Positions 11,791 to 25,245 are shown, numbered from the stretch's first letter. The stretch is 64,000 nt of DNA from Lucifuga dentata (GCA_014773175.1 VXCM01000765.1:62001-126000); one strand, 5' to 3'. Notes: generated by a model from the sequence alone, not told the origin. Translations and numbers: made by a program.

Positions 11791-12068
11791 ACCTCTGCCA
11801 AGGAGGTTATGTGATCAGCATTGTTTGTTTGTTTGATTGTTTGCAGAATATCTCCAAAAGTTATGGGCAGATTTGGATAAAATTTGGGGGACCTATAGAT
11901 CATCTTGAGAGGAAGAAGGGATTACATTTTGGAGATGATCCAGAATCATATTATGGATCCAGGATCCAGAGGAAATGTTTAGCCTAGAAAATCAATGTGC
12001 ATGGGCTGAGTTTCAATGAAATTAATTTTGTTGTCCTTGGCAGAGGTATGCACTCTGAGTGTCTTCTT
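11791..12068 (+). repeat. Dispersed fish repeat with ACCTCTGCCAAGGA inverted ends
   Basis: It starts ACCTCTGCCAAGGAGG and its far end carries TCCTTGGCAGAGGT, an exact 14-bp inverted repeat. The interior has the typical GTTTGTTTG, ATCTCCAAAAGTTATGGG and GGATCCAGGATCCAG blocks of an old, widely dispersed vertebrate repeat. I do not assign a family name. Confidence 0.5.
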
Positions 12069-12310
12069 CTTTTCTTAGTCATTTTGATAAATGATGAATG
12101 AGCCACAAAATGACTTTTCACACCTGTTTTATTTTTTCTTTATTCGCCAGCAGGCTGCCTCTGTAATTGGCAATAATCAATCAATGTTGAGCACCTTAGT
12201 TGTGATGTGCATTTTCCATTTGCCTCCTCAGGTTTCTCCCTCTTAATAAAACTGTTGCTAAACAACATATCCATATTATGAAATATTGTCCCGATACTCT
12301 ACCTAATATA

Positions 12311-12500
12311 CACTATCGTGCAAAAGTTTGGAATACCTAGAACTGTTTACATTTTGATAGAAATTCAAACTTTTATTTAAATAATTTAAATTGATTTGAA
12401 AAAATATCCAAAATATTAATAATTTTACACATGGCTATTACTGTTGGAAATGACTGATTTCTAATTAATTATTCACATAAAACTGCAATGAGTGAGACAT
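12311..12500 (+). mobile_element. Tc1-like terminal fragment
   Basis: It begins CACTATCGTGCAAAAGTTTG directly after a TA dinucleotide, the common terminal-repeat form of fish Tc1-derived elements. The matching opposite end was not found, so this is a truncated copy with an uncertain right boundary. Confidence 0.5.
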
Positions 12501-13611
12501 ATTCATGCAATATATCCCGTTTAATACCAGGAAAGCTTTCTTATTTAACTTGTAGGCCTGTACTACTAATTCACTAACTGACCTTTGCAGCTGATACAAA
12601 ATCTTCCTTGTATGATCAAGATAGACTTTTCTTTATTCCCCTTTTTAGTAAGAAATATGAGCCGTAGTTTTATATTGGACACTTATTTTGAAATCAATAC
12701 TCTGCTTCTTATCGTTCAGTCGCCACCACTGAGCTGCTGCGAGCAGTTGGTTCATGGTCTTGTTCCCAAGCATCTTTACGGTCATGATTCATTGGGGGCA
12801 GAATGTTACTTTACTGTGTTACTAGTCTTGCAGTTGTAAGCCAGCTTTTCATAGACCATGATGTCAAACAATGTTTCTGCTGATAAAGGATGATCAGCAC
12901 TGTCTGGTGGTTTGGAGAGCATAGTGATCTTTCACCTTCGTTGGGCTTTGTGTTGAGTCATTGCTCTAACATCAAAACCACAACATCACAATGTTGCAAC
13001 AACTAAAGACCCTCTTCCTGTTGTGCTACCAATAGTTAAGCCCTTGTAATATAAAAAAAAAGCGCTGTCCACTCAGAGATTACTCTCCTGAACCCCTTTC
13101 TGTTGCCATAACACATGAAAGCATTGTGGTGGGCTGCTTCCTTGTTTGGAGAGCTCAGAAAACAAGCCGATGCTGTCCTGCTGAATTGTCTTTGTCCGGC
13201 ACTTGTTTGAACAGAAACAAGCACCCTAAAATATTTTTCCAGTCCAAACTCCTGGTCCAACTTCTTTGTGTTCCCCTAGTGCTTGCACCTAACATACAAA
13301 CTGAACTCATAGACTATATAGTTTAATTATCTAATATACATCCTCTTTACATCCTAGATCCAGTGATCTATAACACTTTTAAAACATGTGAAGGTGTAGG
13401 AGAGATGTTTTATCTACGGTATTAAGGTAAATGTGACCTGACATCGCAATATGTTTAGCTGTAATAAAGGTTGATGCTAGCACGAGCTTAGATGGCTTAT
13501 GGACAACTCATGCAGCTTATTATTTTTCCAACCTTTTTAGTTCATTAGCTCCAGCTGCACCAACAGACCATTTTTATGCTAGACAGTCAAGTTTGTCAAA
13601 GATGGGTTTAT

Positions 13612-13636
13612 TCATCCATCCATCCATCCATCCATC
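13612..13636. repeat. (CATC)n microsatellite
   Basis: Six CATC units. On the minus strand they read GATG, as at the tail of a common fish repeat, so the run may mark an old insertion. Confidence 0.85.
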
Positions 13637-14519
13637 TGCCCTGTATACCTTCTTTAGCAAGATTTAACATGGTTGCAGTCCATTAAGATGTTCCAAGGTC
13701 CTGGTATTGAGCATGTTGGCTCACTGGCACACTTACATGGAACAGAACCATGACTAATCTTACCATGTTAGTTACTTTTCTTCCTATGTCACGTCAAAAT
13801 ATCCATGATGAGAGACATATTCTGCACTGCATGTGCAGCTTGCAAACTAACCTTTTGCATGGCAGGCAAACATTGTTTACAACCCTCAGCTTTGACAGTC
13901 CCTCTCAAGCTGACAATTCAAGCACGTTCATCAGGTCAGTAATTTTGTTGTGCCTATCCCATCCTTTTATCACCATGCCAACAAGCAAAACATGGGAAGC
14001 TGAAACAATAACAGATGAGGGTCTGAATTTCCTGGATACTGTTGTTAGGATTTTTTTTCTACAAACAAGATAAAGTGTTGGTCTTCACTGTGTGTGTGGA
14101 GCGTGCATTTCATGCTTTTTGCAATCAACTTTCTTTGCATTTCCATGCAAACATTTTCATGGACTCCTTTGTCAATTTAACAATAAAGAAAGCAGATGAC
14201 AAAAACACAATTTCAGAACCCCCTTATATGCTTATACTTGTATATTATATACTTCTAGAATGTCTCTGGACTGTTGTCAGTGCAAATGAATTTATATGAT
14301 CTCTTTTTCTATTTGTATCTGCAAAAGTCTTTTTCCAACTTTCATCATGATAAACCTGCTTTGCATATGTATTTGTATAATTTGATTGGTTATGACTGAT
14401 GACTGCAACAAATTGTATTTCATCAAGGAGTGTTGTTATATTGATTATTGTCCTTAAGAAATGTGCTTCATCTGATAAACTTTTCAATGATTTTTATTTA
14501 GTTATTTATTTATTTTCAG

Positions 14520-14652
14520 ATATGACACGTATTGTGCAGCTTGACCTGGACCTTAAATACAGGACCAACATCAGGGACCTTTTCCGAGAGTTTGACCACT
14601 TTCTTCCTGGAGCAGTAATAGGCATCACCAGAGAGATGCAGCCAGTCTACAG
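14520..14652 (+). CDS. xxylt1: XXYLT1 exon 3 with the DXD metal-binding motif
   Basis: This exon follows a T-rich tract and TTTTCAG acceptor (ending 14519). The frame reads MTRIVQLDLDLKYRTNIRDL, then FREFDHFLPGAVIGITREMQ and PVY. D237-L-D239 is the DXD motif that holds the divalent metal and the UDP-xylose diphosphate in GT-A glycosyltransferases. The exon closes with AG of a split Arg273 codon at a GTAGGC donor (14653). The protein is a retaining enzyme usually placed near the GT8 family. It adds the distal alpha-1,3-linked xylose to xylose-glucose-O-Ser on Notch EGF repeats, in the ER. Confidence 0.96.
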
Positions 14653-17600
14653 GTAGGCAGTGTGCTCCAACTCATTAGCTTTTTAGCAGAACCACTTTGA
14701 CATACAAAGTACTAAATATAACATACTAAAATTCTAAATCTGTGAAGTGTCAGTTGATAGTGAGCACTAAACCGGTCTGTTACTTTGAGGTCCATTATTT
14801 GTCATATACTTAATTTTTTCGGTAAATAGAAATGACATGTTGAAAATGTAAAAAAGAATAAAGAAAATCCAGTTGTATTGGCTTGATTTTCAAAATTCTC
14901 TGAAAAGGCTAAACATCATCTGTACAAATTTTACACGCATTCTTTGATGTCATGGATTCTTTTTTTTTTTTTTTTTTTTTTATTAGCCCCACTTGTACAT
15001 ACACACTCACTGTCACTTGTTTCAAAATGAGAAAGATCAGAACTCTCTCATAAAGACTGAATCACAAGAACCTCAAGGCCATTACCAGCCTGTTATTTAT
15101 TAACTAAGTGTGAAAAATCAAAATGCTGTGGTTGAATTATTTGAGAAAAACAAATAGTAAATGGCATTTCTGTAATGCTGGTCCCTACAACGCTCATCAA
15201 TCTAGTATTTTCATAAAAAACAAACATCCCCGATTTTAGAAAATTGTATGCAAATCTGTGAATGATCTGGGCAATAATAAAAAAAAAAGCAGTAATACAA
15301 TTTTTAAAAAACTGATTGGGATTGTTATTTTTTCAAGTTTTAGTCTAATAAATGAAGAGTTTGGAGGATTTTTTTTTTCTGAGTTTGTAAATCTAAAAAT
15401 TATAAGTGTAAGTCTAAAAATGACAATTGTATTTTTCTGATTGTACAGAATTACTTTAGAAGTGTTACATTACACACAAAAAAAATGTTACCTTGGCTGT
15501 CTTTGGGAGCTTTGTGACTCATCTGTGTCATGATGCCTTCATGACTGAGACGAGATGCACCTTGGATACGTGGATGCTCACTAGTTTCCGGTTCTTGACA
15601 AAGACTGTGTGCATGCGTGTGTGTGTGTGGATGAAGGGGAAAAGAGAAAGAAACTTCCATGAACTGTGCTGCCATTGTAATGTCAGTAGTGAAATACTTA
15701 GGCAGCACTGTATTGTAAAAGAAGAAGGGCACTCACTTAGAGTGCGTACCACCACCAAGGCTGAATAAAAGATAATCTTTTTCTGGATTCACCTTCGTAA
15801 CCACTAAAGGTACGTCAAGACTGTTACCATGCTGCTGAATCAGCATCATCTCAGCTACACATTAGTGGTTGTTGCATGTTTCTAACCTTATTTGTTTTTG
15901 TACCATAGTTCCACTAATATCCATTAAATATATTTTAGTCAGCTAAATCAAGATCGTAATCCACATCCAGAACAATTTGAACCTATAGACAGTCCGTCAT
16001 GGGATAAACATGCCTTTTGTCGTTGAAGTTGTCTTGGTGCAAACGGAAACACATCAGTTTGAATCAATGCTGTCATAGATGTCAAAGATGCTTCTGTCAT
16101 AGCAGAAGCATCTTTGAATGTCTCAAGTTTTTTTTTGTTTTGTTTTTTTTTTTTCTCATTTTGTATTGGGCTGTATGTTCAGGGAGAAGCCATTGAACAT
16201 GTCACAGAAAGCACCTGTGACTTGGAGGCCTCAAGGTTGTTGCTGAAGCTGCCATGGTGTCAGTAAAGTGAAAGCTTCACATCAGTCGAGGCAGCTCATT
16301 GCACCTTTTCCTTGAACACTTTTCCTTCAGGTTGTTGCAGCCCCTTGGTGGCACTGCAGAGCTGGAGACTAGTTCAATCAGCAAAGACTTTGCACTTTAT
16401 TTTCTCCAATGTTTCCTCTCCTATCCTCACTTTTTTTTCCTTGCTGTTTTTTGTCCCATGTTCCCTCCTCCTCTGATCCACAGCCACGCAGAAGCACACC
16501 AGCTCAAGGGGAACAATAGGCTGCATTCTCAGACCATTGTTTTCTGCTCTTTTAAAAATAAACCTTGTGCCTTAGCAGTGTGCACACTTAAAGAATGCCT
16601 GAAAGAGTCATAAATAGTGCTGTCTTGTGTCAGCGAGTGTGGTGGTAAATCTTTTACAATTACTACCACATTTGCATGAAAAAAGCCACCTGAATTGTCT
16701 GTGACATTCACTGGTGTAGAACTGGGCTGAGGCTGATCTCATGTTATACTCTCTCACATTGTGATAAGCTCATGTTTCTGTTTGGTACAGTGTCTTCATA
16801 TTAGTCTAGAAAATGTTTCAGTGAGAAGTTTTTGGAGTGTGTACACATAGAATTTCCTGATTATTACCCATTATCCATCGCCCAGCTTTTCTTTTCTCAC
16901 TGTCATGTCTGTCAGAGACCTATCCACATATGATGTTTCGTGCAAACCAGTTTCATCCAATAAACATTAGCATCATAAAGCCAAAGTGGATTTCCACAGT
17001 ACCACCAGTAAAGTGTGTGTGCATTTGTTTGCGTGTGAGTGACTGCATGATTTGTGTTAAAGTAAACAAGGGACAGACTTTCACATTCTTTGTTCCATGG
17101 CTGAATTTTTTTCTGTTTCTCTTTGAGATGGTAACACAAACATGCGTGGCTCGTTTAGACTGCCTTACTGTTTCCACTGAGGCACTGCATCAAAACAGGA
17201 CGTGTGTGTGCCTGAGTGCGTGCGTGGCAGAGTCATGAGGGAAGTGTCATGTAATAACTGCTTACTGGGATAAAATTTAAAAATGAATGTTTTATACTTG
17301 TCCTGTCTACCTTAGGAAAATAATAAAATAAGAAAAACAACCTTAATTAAAATAACAAAAATAATTCAACATAATTAAAATAACAAAAATAATTCAACAT
17401 AATCTCTAATCAAAGTGAGTGGTCCAGCATAAAAGTTTACACACATTTCTTTATACCTGAGTCAGAACAGTTTAAGAGATTAAGCATCAGTTCAAAGGCA
17501 TTATGCAAAACTTCATGAGTAAATGAGGCCTGTTGAAAACGAGAGCTCGGTGGTGCAGTAATGAAAATGCTTTTGCCTTGCATGGGGTGTGATTCTACCA

Positions 17601-17840
17601 GCAGCTGCTTATTTAAACACAGCTCACTTCGTTTTATTTCACCAACTGGGAATGAAAACAGCATCCCCTCCATACACCCTCTAACTGAAGCACATGCATC
17701 CAAAGCTGTTATACTTATCTGCAGGAACTCAGCAGCCTAATTGACAACTTTCATTATAGCACTTTTTCTCTCCCAGGACATTTTTAGAGGAAAAGAAAAT
17801 AATGAAAAGATATACTGAACAGAAGAGAGCCAAGGAAAGA

Positions 17841-17975
17841 ATCCAATTTTGCTTGAGTTGCATGTCATCAATCTTATACATGCTTTTAAAGCACTTTTTT
17901 TGTTTTTNATCCAATTTTGCTTGAGTTGCATGTCATCAATCTTATACATGCTTTTAAAGCACTTTTTTTGTTTTT
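17841..17975. repeat. Assembly join: 67-bp duplicate around N at 17908
   Basis: 17841-17907 equals 17909-17975 exactly. The same unmerged-overlap pattern lies in xxylt1 intron 3, and it produces two spurious overlapping minus-strand ORFs. Confidence 0.85.
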
Positions 17976-20080
17976 AGTGTTCCCCTTTCCGAGACATCTG
18001 TGGAAAACATCAATATTCTTTCATCAGCTGTTTAATCATTTTACTTTCAAAAGAACCGACTGCATCAAAAGTTGCAATAATGAAAAGTAGAAGTAGTGAA
18101 GGAAGTGATTTACAAAGCTGAGCTCAAAGGGCTTCACATTTGTGTGTATGTATTTGCGAAAGTGACGGTGAAGCTGAGGATAACTATGCTGCTGGTGACA
18201 TCAGGTTTCTGATCATGGAGCCTTTGCTTTCCTGGCAGGCCTCAGATGGCACCAGGAACTGCAGATCTGTATCTCTGCCTGCCACCGCAACTTCCCAGTG
18301 GCTTCCTGACCAGGGGAAGTCCATCCTAATGTCCTATCTTTGTGCCCAAACACACTCATTTACAACACACAACAGTGTAACAGAAAGCCTTTTACCACAA
18401 ACAGCTTCTGGCTGAAATTTGCCTGATGTCAACAAAACCCCCATGTCACAGCTGTTTCCTTGTCTTTTAAACCAACATAAGTAACAATGAATGTGTGTTT
18501 AGTGTTTCTGCGAGAGAGCACAGAACACCGACGACTCATTCTGTCAGTGTATTTGTCCAAGTCATGAGAACCGTCAAAAATTGGCTGCTTCGGTGTACTT
18601 CATCATAAGCTTTTACAGTACATTCCAGCAGCAATTGCTTTTTTTCCTGTCTTTTCTCAAGGAAATTAAAAAGTGTTGACAGCAAAGCATTTTGAAGGTT
18701 GTGGTTTAAGTCACAGACTCTCAGAGATTCTTAAGGATATTGCTGTTTACCTAAGTCAATCGTGTCAATCCTGAAGAAGACCTGTTTTGATGGATTTGAC
18801 TACACCTACTGTATGATGATTGGAATTTGTTTTTGGAAAGCACATCTGATATTACCAGAGTTAACATGCAAAATGACATGAAGCATGTCATTCATAGTGG
18901 TATTAAAGGGCAAAAGAAGAGAAAATCATCTTGATACACCAGCTGCCTCAAAAGGAATTGTGGTTACACAATGGAAACATTGAGTGTTTAGGGAAAAAAA
19001 TCCATCACAAGTGAATTTTCAAGAAAAACAATTGACTGCTGGATGATTAGCCCAGCAGGCCAGTGGTTAGCAATAGCCAGTGGCTAAGGGTAAATTGCAT
19101 AATAACGTGTAATAATTAATTACAAACCTTGATATGAGTGAGTCATTGTGTATACCCACTCCATCAGAGTGTGTTTCTGGGTGTTGAGTTGAAAGGGCTC
19201 TCAGTTCCCACTCTGGTTTGGTGCAAATGGACAGCAGCATTATTCAGGGGAACACATCCTCCCACCAGCTGCATTCAGCACGCATCCTGCCACCCAAGAG
19301 TTCATTATTGGAAAAACGCCATATGTCTTCTTCCTGCAACTTCACTGCAACGTTTTAAAAACCCAAGAGACAAAACCCTCTTACATAAGCGTCAGTCAAA
19401 GCCCAAACAGACAACAGAAGGACATTAGCCAGACGCATTTCATCATTTCTTTTGGGTTTGTGTTTTGTTTTTGACTTTTGCATGTTACATCCCAAGTTTG
19501 AGTAGTGTTTGTTTTAAATGATAAATGTGGATTGTGAAATAATTTTAAGCTTTTAGTGGTTACATATATTGGTGCTCGCAGCTTTTACAGACAGACGGCT
19601 CTGAGCTATATTGTGCTTTGTCCCACTCTCACCGTGCAGAGATGCCATTCTCCATCTTTGTTCAGAATTTAAACAAGGTTTTGCAAGTATATATTGGAAT
19701 AATTTACATCTGATAGCCCGTACTCATCAGGAGTAAATGAATTGATTCACAACTCACTAAACTTACACAAACTTGGCTGTTTTTGTGATTCTGTAAAATT
19801 AATTTGGCAGCACTGTAGGCTTCCACATTTAATGCTCCCCTTTCCTGTCATTGCTGGAACTCCTTGACATCCCTTATTCTATCAGCCAGTCAGCCCCGTA
19901 ATGAAAAGTATCAGAGATTTCACTTTTGTGCTTCATAACCAGACTCCCCTCTGTCAGCACAGGCATTCTGAGCAGCTTTCTGAGAGCAAGCTGTTTTCTT
20001 GTTCTGAACAAAGTGGAAGACAAACATTTGGATGGCATAGCAGCACAGTGTCCCTGTCAGATGCAAGGCTTGCCATTGCT

Positions 20081-20104
20081 GAGAGAGAGAGAGAGAGAGA
20101 GAGA
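20081..20104. repeat. (GA)n microsatellite
   Basis: Twelve GA units in xxylt1 intron 3. Confidence 0.95.
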
Positions 20105-20607
20105 CTGGCAGTGAAAATTGGAGGACAAAGATGAGAGAAGTGTGAACTTGCAGACCAGAGAAAGATGCATTTGTTGGGAGTAGTGATCTAAGCTAAGGAG
20201 GTATTTGTCTAGTATGACTGAGATGGGTTTGAGTGTAGTGGTCTGACAGGGAACTGTACTGCATTACAACTAGTTGTTCAAATCTGACAACTACTCAAAA
20301 GTTGAAAAGTTTCAGTAATAATGAAACAAGAGAAAATCAAAACCCAAGGGAAAAATAAAACACCTAGAAGACAACCCATCTGCAGTTTAACAGCTGATTA
20401 AACATAAATGATGCATGTACACATAGTAGGAACCCTACATCCTCAAGGTTACAAAACACTTTAACCATTATGTAATGTTGGCTGCACTCTACAGGTCTCT
20501 CTCTTTTGCCTTTAAATTAGAATGAAAACAACAGTACAATATTTGAGAGCAGGAGTTCAGTTACACTAGTAACTGCAAACACATGCCTTTGTGCATCAAG
20601 CCTGCAG

Positions 20608-20732
20608 TTCTTCCTGTAAATATTTCCTCATGTTTTTTGTGAAAAAAAAAAAAACCTTTATTGGAAATANTTCTTCCTGTAAATATTTCCTCATGTTTTT
20701 TGTGAAAAAAAAAAAAACCTTTATTGGAAATA
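20608..20732. repeat. Assembly join: 62-bp duplicate around N at 20670
   Basis: 20608-20669 equals 20671-20732 exactly, including a 13-base A run, a likely reason the contig ended there. Confidence 0.85.
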
Positions 20733-23129
20733 TTGACATATACATTTTGTGTTGCTGAGATATGATCACACCGAAAATTATGTGTAAAGAGCACGCAAGT
20801 TTATCCAACATACTGCTGGGTTATGGAGTCACAATTTATTATAGTAACAGCAACATATTTATCAACTGTGAGAATATGTTACATCACTCTACACTTACGG
20901 AGGAAGTGCCTGACATTATGGTGTTGCATAATGCTGCATAGATGAAAGACATTCCTCACCTGAAGTATGAGGCAGGTTGGTCTCATAAGGTATTAAGTTA
21001 TATTCGCTATGTTGGGACTGTCTATCATCATCTAATAATATGCAGCATAATATCTACTCAAGCAGTCACCCAGTGTTAACATGGTGATTCCATGTTTAAA
21101 AAGTGCTCTATACTTATTTTTATTCTCAAATGTTAATCAACATAATTGTGCTGCATTTCTTATTTTTCAATCACAGAAAACTGTTGAATTTACTGTAGCG
21201 TCATTAAAATGTGTTTGTCATGTCTCATACTCATTGTGATATGCATTATACTGTATATGGCCATTACATAATTTAAGCAAATACATTATGTTCCACTTTT
21301 ATGTCCAAACAGTTGAACAGAAAAGGCAGTATAGCTGTTGGCCCTTGCCTGATTGTGCTGACCCTAAATGTGTCTTAAGGCACATAGACCCTGTGCATGT
21401 CTTAAGACAGACAAATGGCTCACAAGGGCCTCAGGTCCCCAGATCCCAAACCACAAGGTTGTTTGAAACTGCAGTTCATCTTACAGCTGCTGGATAAAGG
21501 TCAGTAATAAAAATCAAAGCACAATTTTCTCACTGCTCCCACTAGATTTATTTTAAACTTTGGACCAATTTTGCAATTGAAACATGACATGACAGCTCAC
21601 AGAAAATGTGAAGATTGAAACGCTCTCATTAGAAGACACACCTCCACCAAGGCCAGGCATGGAATAAATGAATATTCAATCAGTGATTGAATGAGTGATT
21701 GATTTTGAGATTGGGTTTTTACTTTTGAAGAAATGACAAAATTAATTAATTAAAAAATCCCCTGTCTGACAATCTTGAGAAATCATTTAAACAATTACTG
21801 AATTACTGAATGGGTTCTTCCCTGAGCCAGGTCCCACCCTTCCACTTTGTTTTATGAAAATCAGTTCATAACTCTGAGTAATCCTCCTAAAAAAAAAAAA
21901 AAAAAAAAAAACAATCCAAGAGATGTGGATGAAAACCTCCTTCATGGAAGATGTTTTCAAAGAAATTCCTCTTACATTTTTCCATTGTAAGAGTTCAGAA
22001 TCCGTGTGAACCTCACTGCTGCTCTGAGCCAAATGTACTCAATGTCCTATTTCAAGTATGAGAAAAGAAGTTAAGAACACTGACAAGAGACACTGAAGAT
22101 GTTCAGTATTTCACCTTCTCTGTTTTTACTGCTTTGTGTTTAAACCCAAGCTCCCACAGAGGCAATCCACTCTGATTACGCACCAATGCTTTTATTTCTC
22201 ACTTTGAAGTCACTCAGTGCAAAGCATAGATTTACCTGTCTGTGACTACTAGGAAAATAAATATTTTTCATCTTTACAGAGTTATGTACTCAGCTACTGC
22301 AGAAAGAGAGAGAGAGATTTTTTCTGTCATGTAGCTAAAATCACATCTCCCAATACTTTATATAGTGAAACAGAAGATACAAAATATCATGTCTGCTATG
22401 CAACTTGTCAATTTTTTTTTTAAAGAATACTTAAATATGCTTTCTAATATCAAGAAAATATTACACTTGACCCAAAATTTTTCTAGAACGAATGAAAAAT
22501 GTTTTTAAAAAAAATGTTAACTGCATTGATATATTTTAGATTTTGTATTTTTCCACAGGTAGTTGTGTCATATTTATTTAATGGCCTAGAACTCACCATT
22601 ACAAACAATCCAACAAAAGGTTCTTTATTTATGTATAAGCTAACATCAAATGTGTGCGTAAAGGTTTTTGTAAATGAGGCTCAGTGTGGAGTACCTCAGT
22701 TCTTGGGAGTTGGTATGTTGGCAGAACAGGGTGCTATGTTGGAATGAGCCTTTGGTTTTGTAACCTGCTGTACCACGTCCTGCTGTTTTTGGCCACTGTG
22801 CTGTTTGCTCAGCAAACTTGGATTGAAACAGAGTTCCTCCTCACTTTTAGAAACGTACTACAGCCCAAACTTACTATATGTAAGTGAGACATTTCACAAT
22901 TTATGCACAAGTTCCAGACCTGAAAAGGAGTAATGTCAGATTTCTTGAGTAATGTCAGATTTCTTGATTTCAAGTCTTCAGTCTTCAGAAGTGTTTGTTG
23001 CCATCTTGACAGCACGTCTGAGTCTGACCTGCTGAAAGCTTTGTGGGCGTGGTATCAAGGAATGTGATGGACGGAGGGAGCGACCCACTGCCGCATTTCC
23101 CGTTAAAAATAGTTAGATACTAGGTTTTT

Positions 23130-23222
23130 TTAAAAAATAAATCTCAGTTTGGCGATTCAGCCATTTTCATGCCAAAACATAAACTCAATTTAATCGATTA
23201 AAGCAATTTATCGCTCAGCCCC
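23130..23222 (-). repeat. hAT-like terminal fragment (GGGGCTGAGCGAT end)
   Basis: On the minus strand the end reads TGGGGCTGAGCGATAAATTG and then a TTAATCGATTAA core, resembling the GGGCTGGGCGAT termini of common fish hAT-derived repeats. Only one end is present. Confidence 0.35.
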
Positions 23223-23715
23223 ATGCCAAACACAAAACTTTTTGCCAAAACAAATTAGTGCAGCCTGAGTGCACATACACTATACAGATAGTAGCCTCGG
23301 TTGGAATCAAACGGCCCATTATCATTGTACAGAGAAGGTGACCCTTAAGTCTGTAAATGTTACTGCCATGCTGTACCTGTTTAGTAGTTTCACAAAGTTC
23401 CACCATACTGAGCTTTGCAGGCTCAGTAGTCATTTACATGAGTTATTTAGGAGTGTTATCAATTGAAATAGACCAAAATTACCTTTTAGGCAAGTACTCC
23501 AAATACAGCGCTCAATTGAAATAGAAAATTCTGGGCTGTTTGTTGTGATCATCATGTAAACCACTTCTCATCATTCCCTGCTTGTGCCAGCCTCAAGATG
23601 TGTGGTGATTTTACATCACAGTCGATGTTTTTTAAATTTTGGATGGTTTAAGTCTGTACGTTTTGATCTTAATGACTAACCTACAAATGGCATTTTTTTC
23701 CTGTTCCACCCACAG

Positions 23716-24112
23716 ACATGCTTTTTGGCAGTATCGTAAGGAGAATCTTCAGACCAGAGTTGGGGAACCTCCTCCTGATGGCCTCCCAGGCTTCAACAGT
23801 GGAGTGATGTTACTGGACTTGGGAGCAATGAGGGCCTCTGCTCTGTACAACAGGCTTTTGGAACCAAAGAATGTGGCCAAGTTAGCTGAGCAGTACCGCT
23901 TCAGGGGCCACCTTGGGGACCAGGACTTCTTTACCTTGATCGGCATGGAGCATCCTGAACTATTTTATACCTTGGCCTGCAGCTGGAACCGCCAGCTGTG
24001 TACGTGGTGGAGGGACCATGGATACGGTGATGTGTTTCAGGCGTACTTTCGCTGTGATGGACCCATCTACATCTACCATGGGAACTGTAATAGCGCTATA
24101 CCAGATGACTGA
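23716..24112 (+). CDS. xxylt1: XXYLT1 exon 4 (C-terminal catalytic part and stop)
   Basis: The acceptor CCACCCACAG ends at 23715, and the frame completes Arg273 then reads HAFWQYRKENLQTRV. Family landmarks follow: GEPPPDGLPGFNSGVMLL (acceptor-loop and substrate region, about 289-306), RFRGHLGDQDFF (334-345), SWNRQLCTWWRDHGYGDVF (362-380) and the C-terminal YHGNCNSAIPDD (393-404), where the HGN motif is expected to touch the nucleotide. TGA is at 24110-24112. The four exons total 1215 nt, a 404-residue protein against 393 in human; the extra length lies in the stem. No frameshift or lost catalytic residue is seen, so the gene looks intact. Confidence 0.97.
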
Positions 24113-24157
24113 GGAACGGCCAAAACTGCTGCTTGACCTGAAAGGCAGTTAATAGAC

Positions 24158-24189
24158 AGTTGTGGTATAGTTTTAAAGTGAATTCTTTT

Positions 24190-24224
<35 letters not shown>

Positions 24225-24257
24225 NAGTTGTGGTATAGTTTTAAAGTGAATTCTTTT

Positions 24258-24292
<35 letters not shown>
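24158..24292. repeat. Assembly join: 67-bp duplicate around N at 24225
   Basis: 24158-24224 equals 24226-24292, ending in a GTT microsatellite. It lies in the xxylt1 3' UTR and inflates its length. Confidence 0.85.
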
Positions 24293-25062
24293 CTTGCTTG
24301 TTGGGAAGGAGGATTATGAATTTTTTGGAAGTAGCTTTTCTTGAACCCCCTCTACAGTCTCTGACTTTGCCCCCTGCTGGTCATGCTGAAATTCCTTAGG
24401 GATGCCCTCCCATACACGCTTGCTCCAATGACCATACTCCACTGTATTACTAGGATAATGTATAAAATCATTTTGGTGTCAGTCTAAAGTTATTGTGTTT
24501 TTTGGTTATACAGTATATTGTAAGAAGTCATTAAATCAGGTACAGTATTATTTTGGGGAGAGTTCAAAGGACAAGTATGTTTTACACCAAAACGTGCAAC
24601 TGTTTTAGCTGAGAATTCACTGGGAAAATCATATTGCAGTCAAAACACACTTTGTTGTTAGTGTAAAAGGCATACCTGAACAATCTAATGCAATCCAATA
24701 CAACAGCTCTGCAACAAATCTCCAGCTAATCCTTTCTCTGTCAAGTGCATAACATTCTGTTTTTGGTGATTGTATTGATTGAACTCTGTTGAGTTTGGAG
24801 GCTGTTTTTTATGTTGGTGTTGTTTTAGATTGAATTACAGTGAGAGGTGTTCTGACCTTCCTGTATATAAATGGAGGCAGGTAAAATATTGAGTGGACAG
24901 GTGTACCAAATACATTTGCAGCTGAGTGTTTGATCTGTAATAACTATAGGATGACTGAGTTTGTTTGTAGTCCTCTGGATGGTTGAGTCTCACGTGTCGC
25001 TCAAGCTTTGCCTTACTTTCCTCAAACAGCCCAGCAGGCGACGGCTAATCTGTTGGCAATTA

Positions 25063-25245
25063 CCTCTGACCTCAGTTTCTTGTGAAGTAGAGCGGGTTTT
25101 GTTTACCACAACTGGATCGTATCCCGCTGGGTCGTGTGGGCTCGGGTCGCGGGNCCTCTGACCTCAGTTTCTTGTGAAGTAGAGCGGGTTTTGTTTACCA
25201 CAACTGGATCATATCCCGCTGGGTCGTGTGGGCTCGGGTCGCGGG
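25063..25245. repeat. Assembly join: 91-bp duplicate around N at 25154, one base different
   Basis: 25063-25153 matches 25155-25245 except G at 25119 against A at 25211. The one difference fits two haplotypes or a read error in an unmerged overlap. Confidence 0.85.

Larger units (their letters stand above)
8043..14519 (+). other. xxylt1 intron 2 (6.5 kb)
   Basis: This is a GT-AG intron, phase 1. It holds the TTAA-flanked inverted-repeat element at 8259-8903, an assembly join within that element, an A-run join at 9473, and three DNA-transposon pieces (10936-11290, 11791-12068, 12311-12500). A CATC-type microsatellite lies at 13612-13636. Nothing coding is seen. Confidence 0.8.
14653..23715 (+). 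other. xxylt1 intron 3 (9.1 kb)
   Basis: This is a GT-AG intron, phase 2, the longest of the three. It holds poly-T tracts near 14960 and 16130, a 14-bp perfect hairpin at 16083-16116, two overlap-type assembly joins (17908, 20670), a GA microsatellite at 20081-20104, a 19-bp direct repeat pair near 22930-22967 and a hAT-like terminal fragment at 23130-23222. None of the ORFs in this stretch has a recognisable domain. Confidence 0.8.

Noticed and set aside
17841..17975. Tandem duplication in intron 3
   Set aside because: It is centred on an N with exact copies, like five others, so an assembly overlap is the simpler reading.
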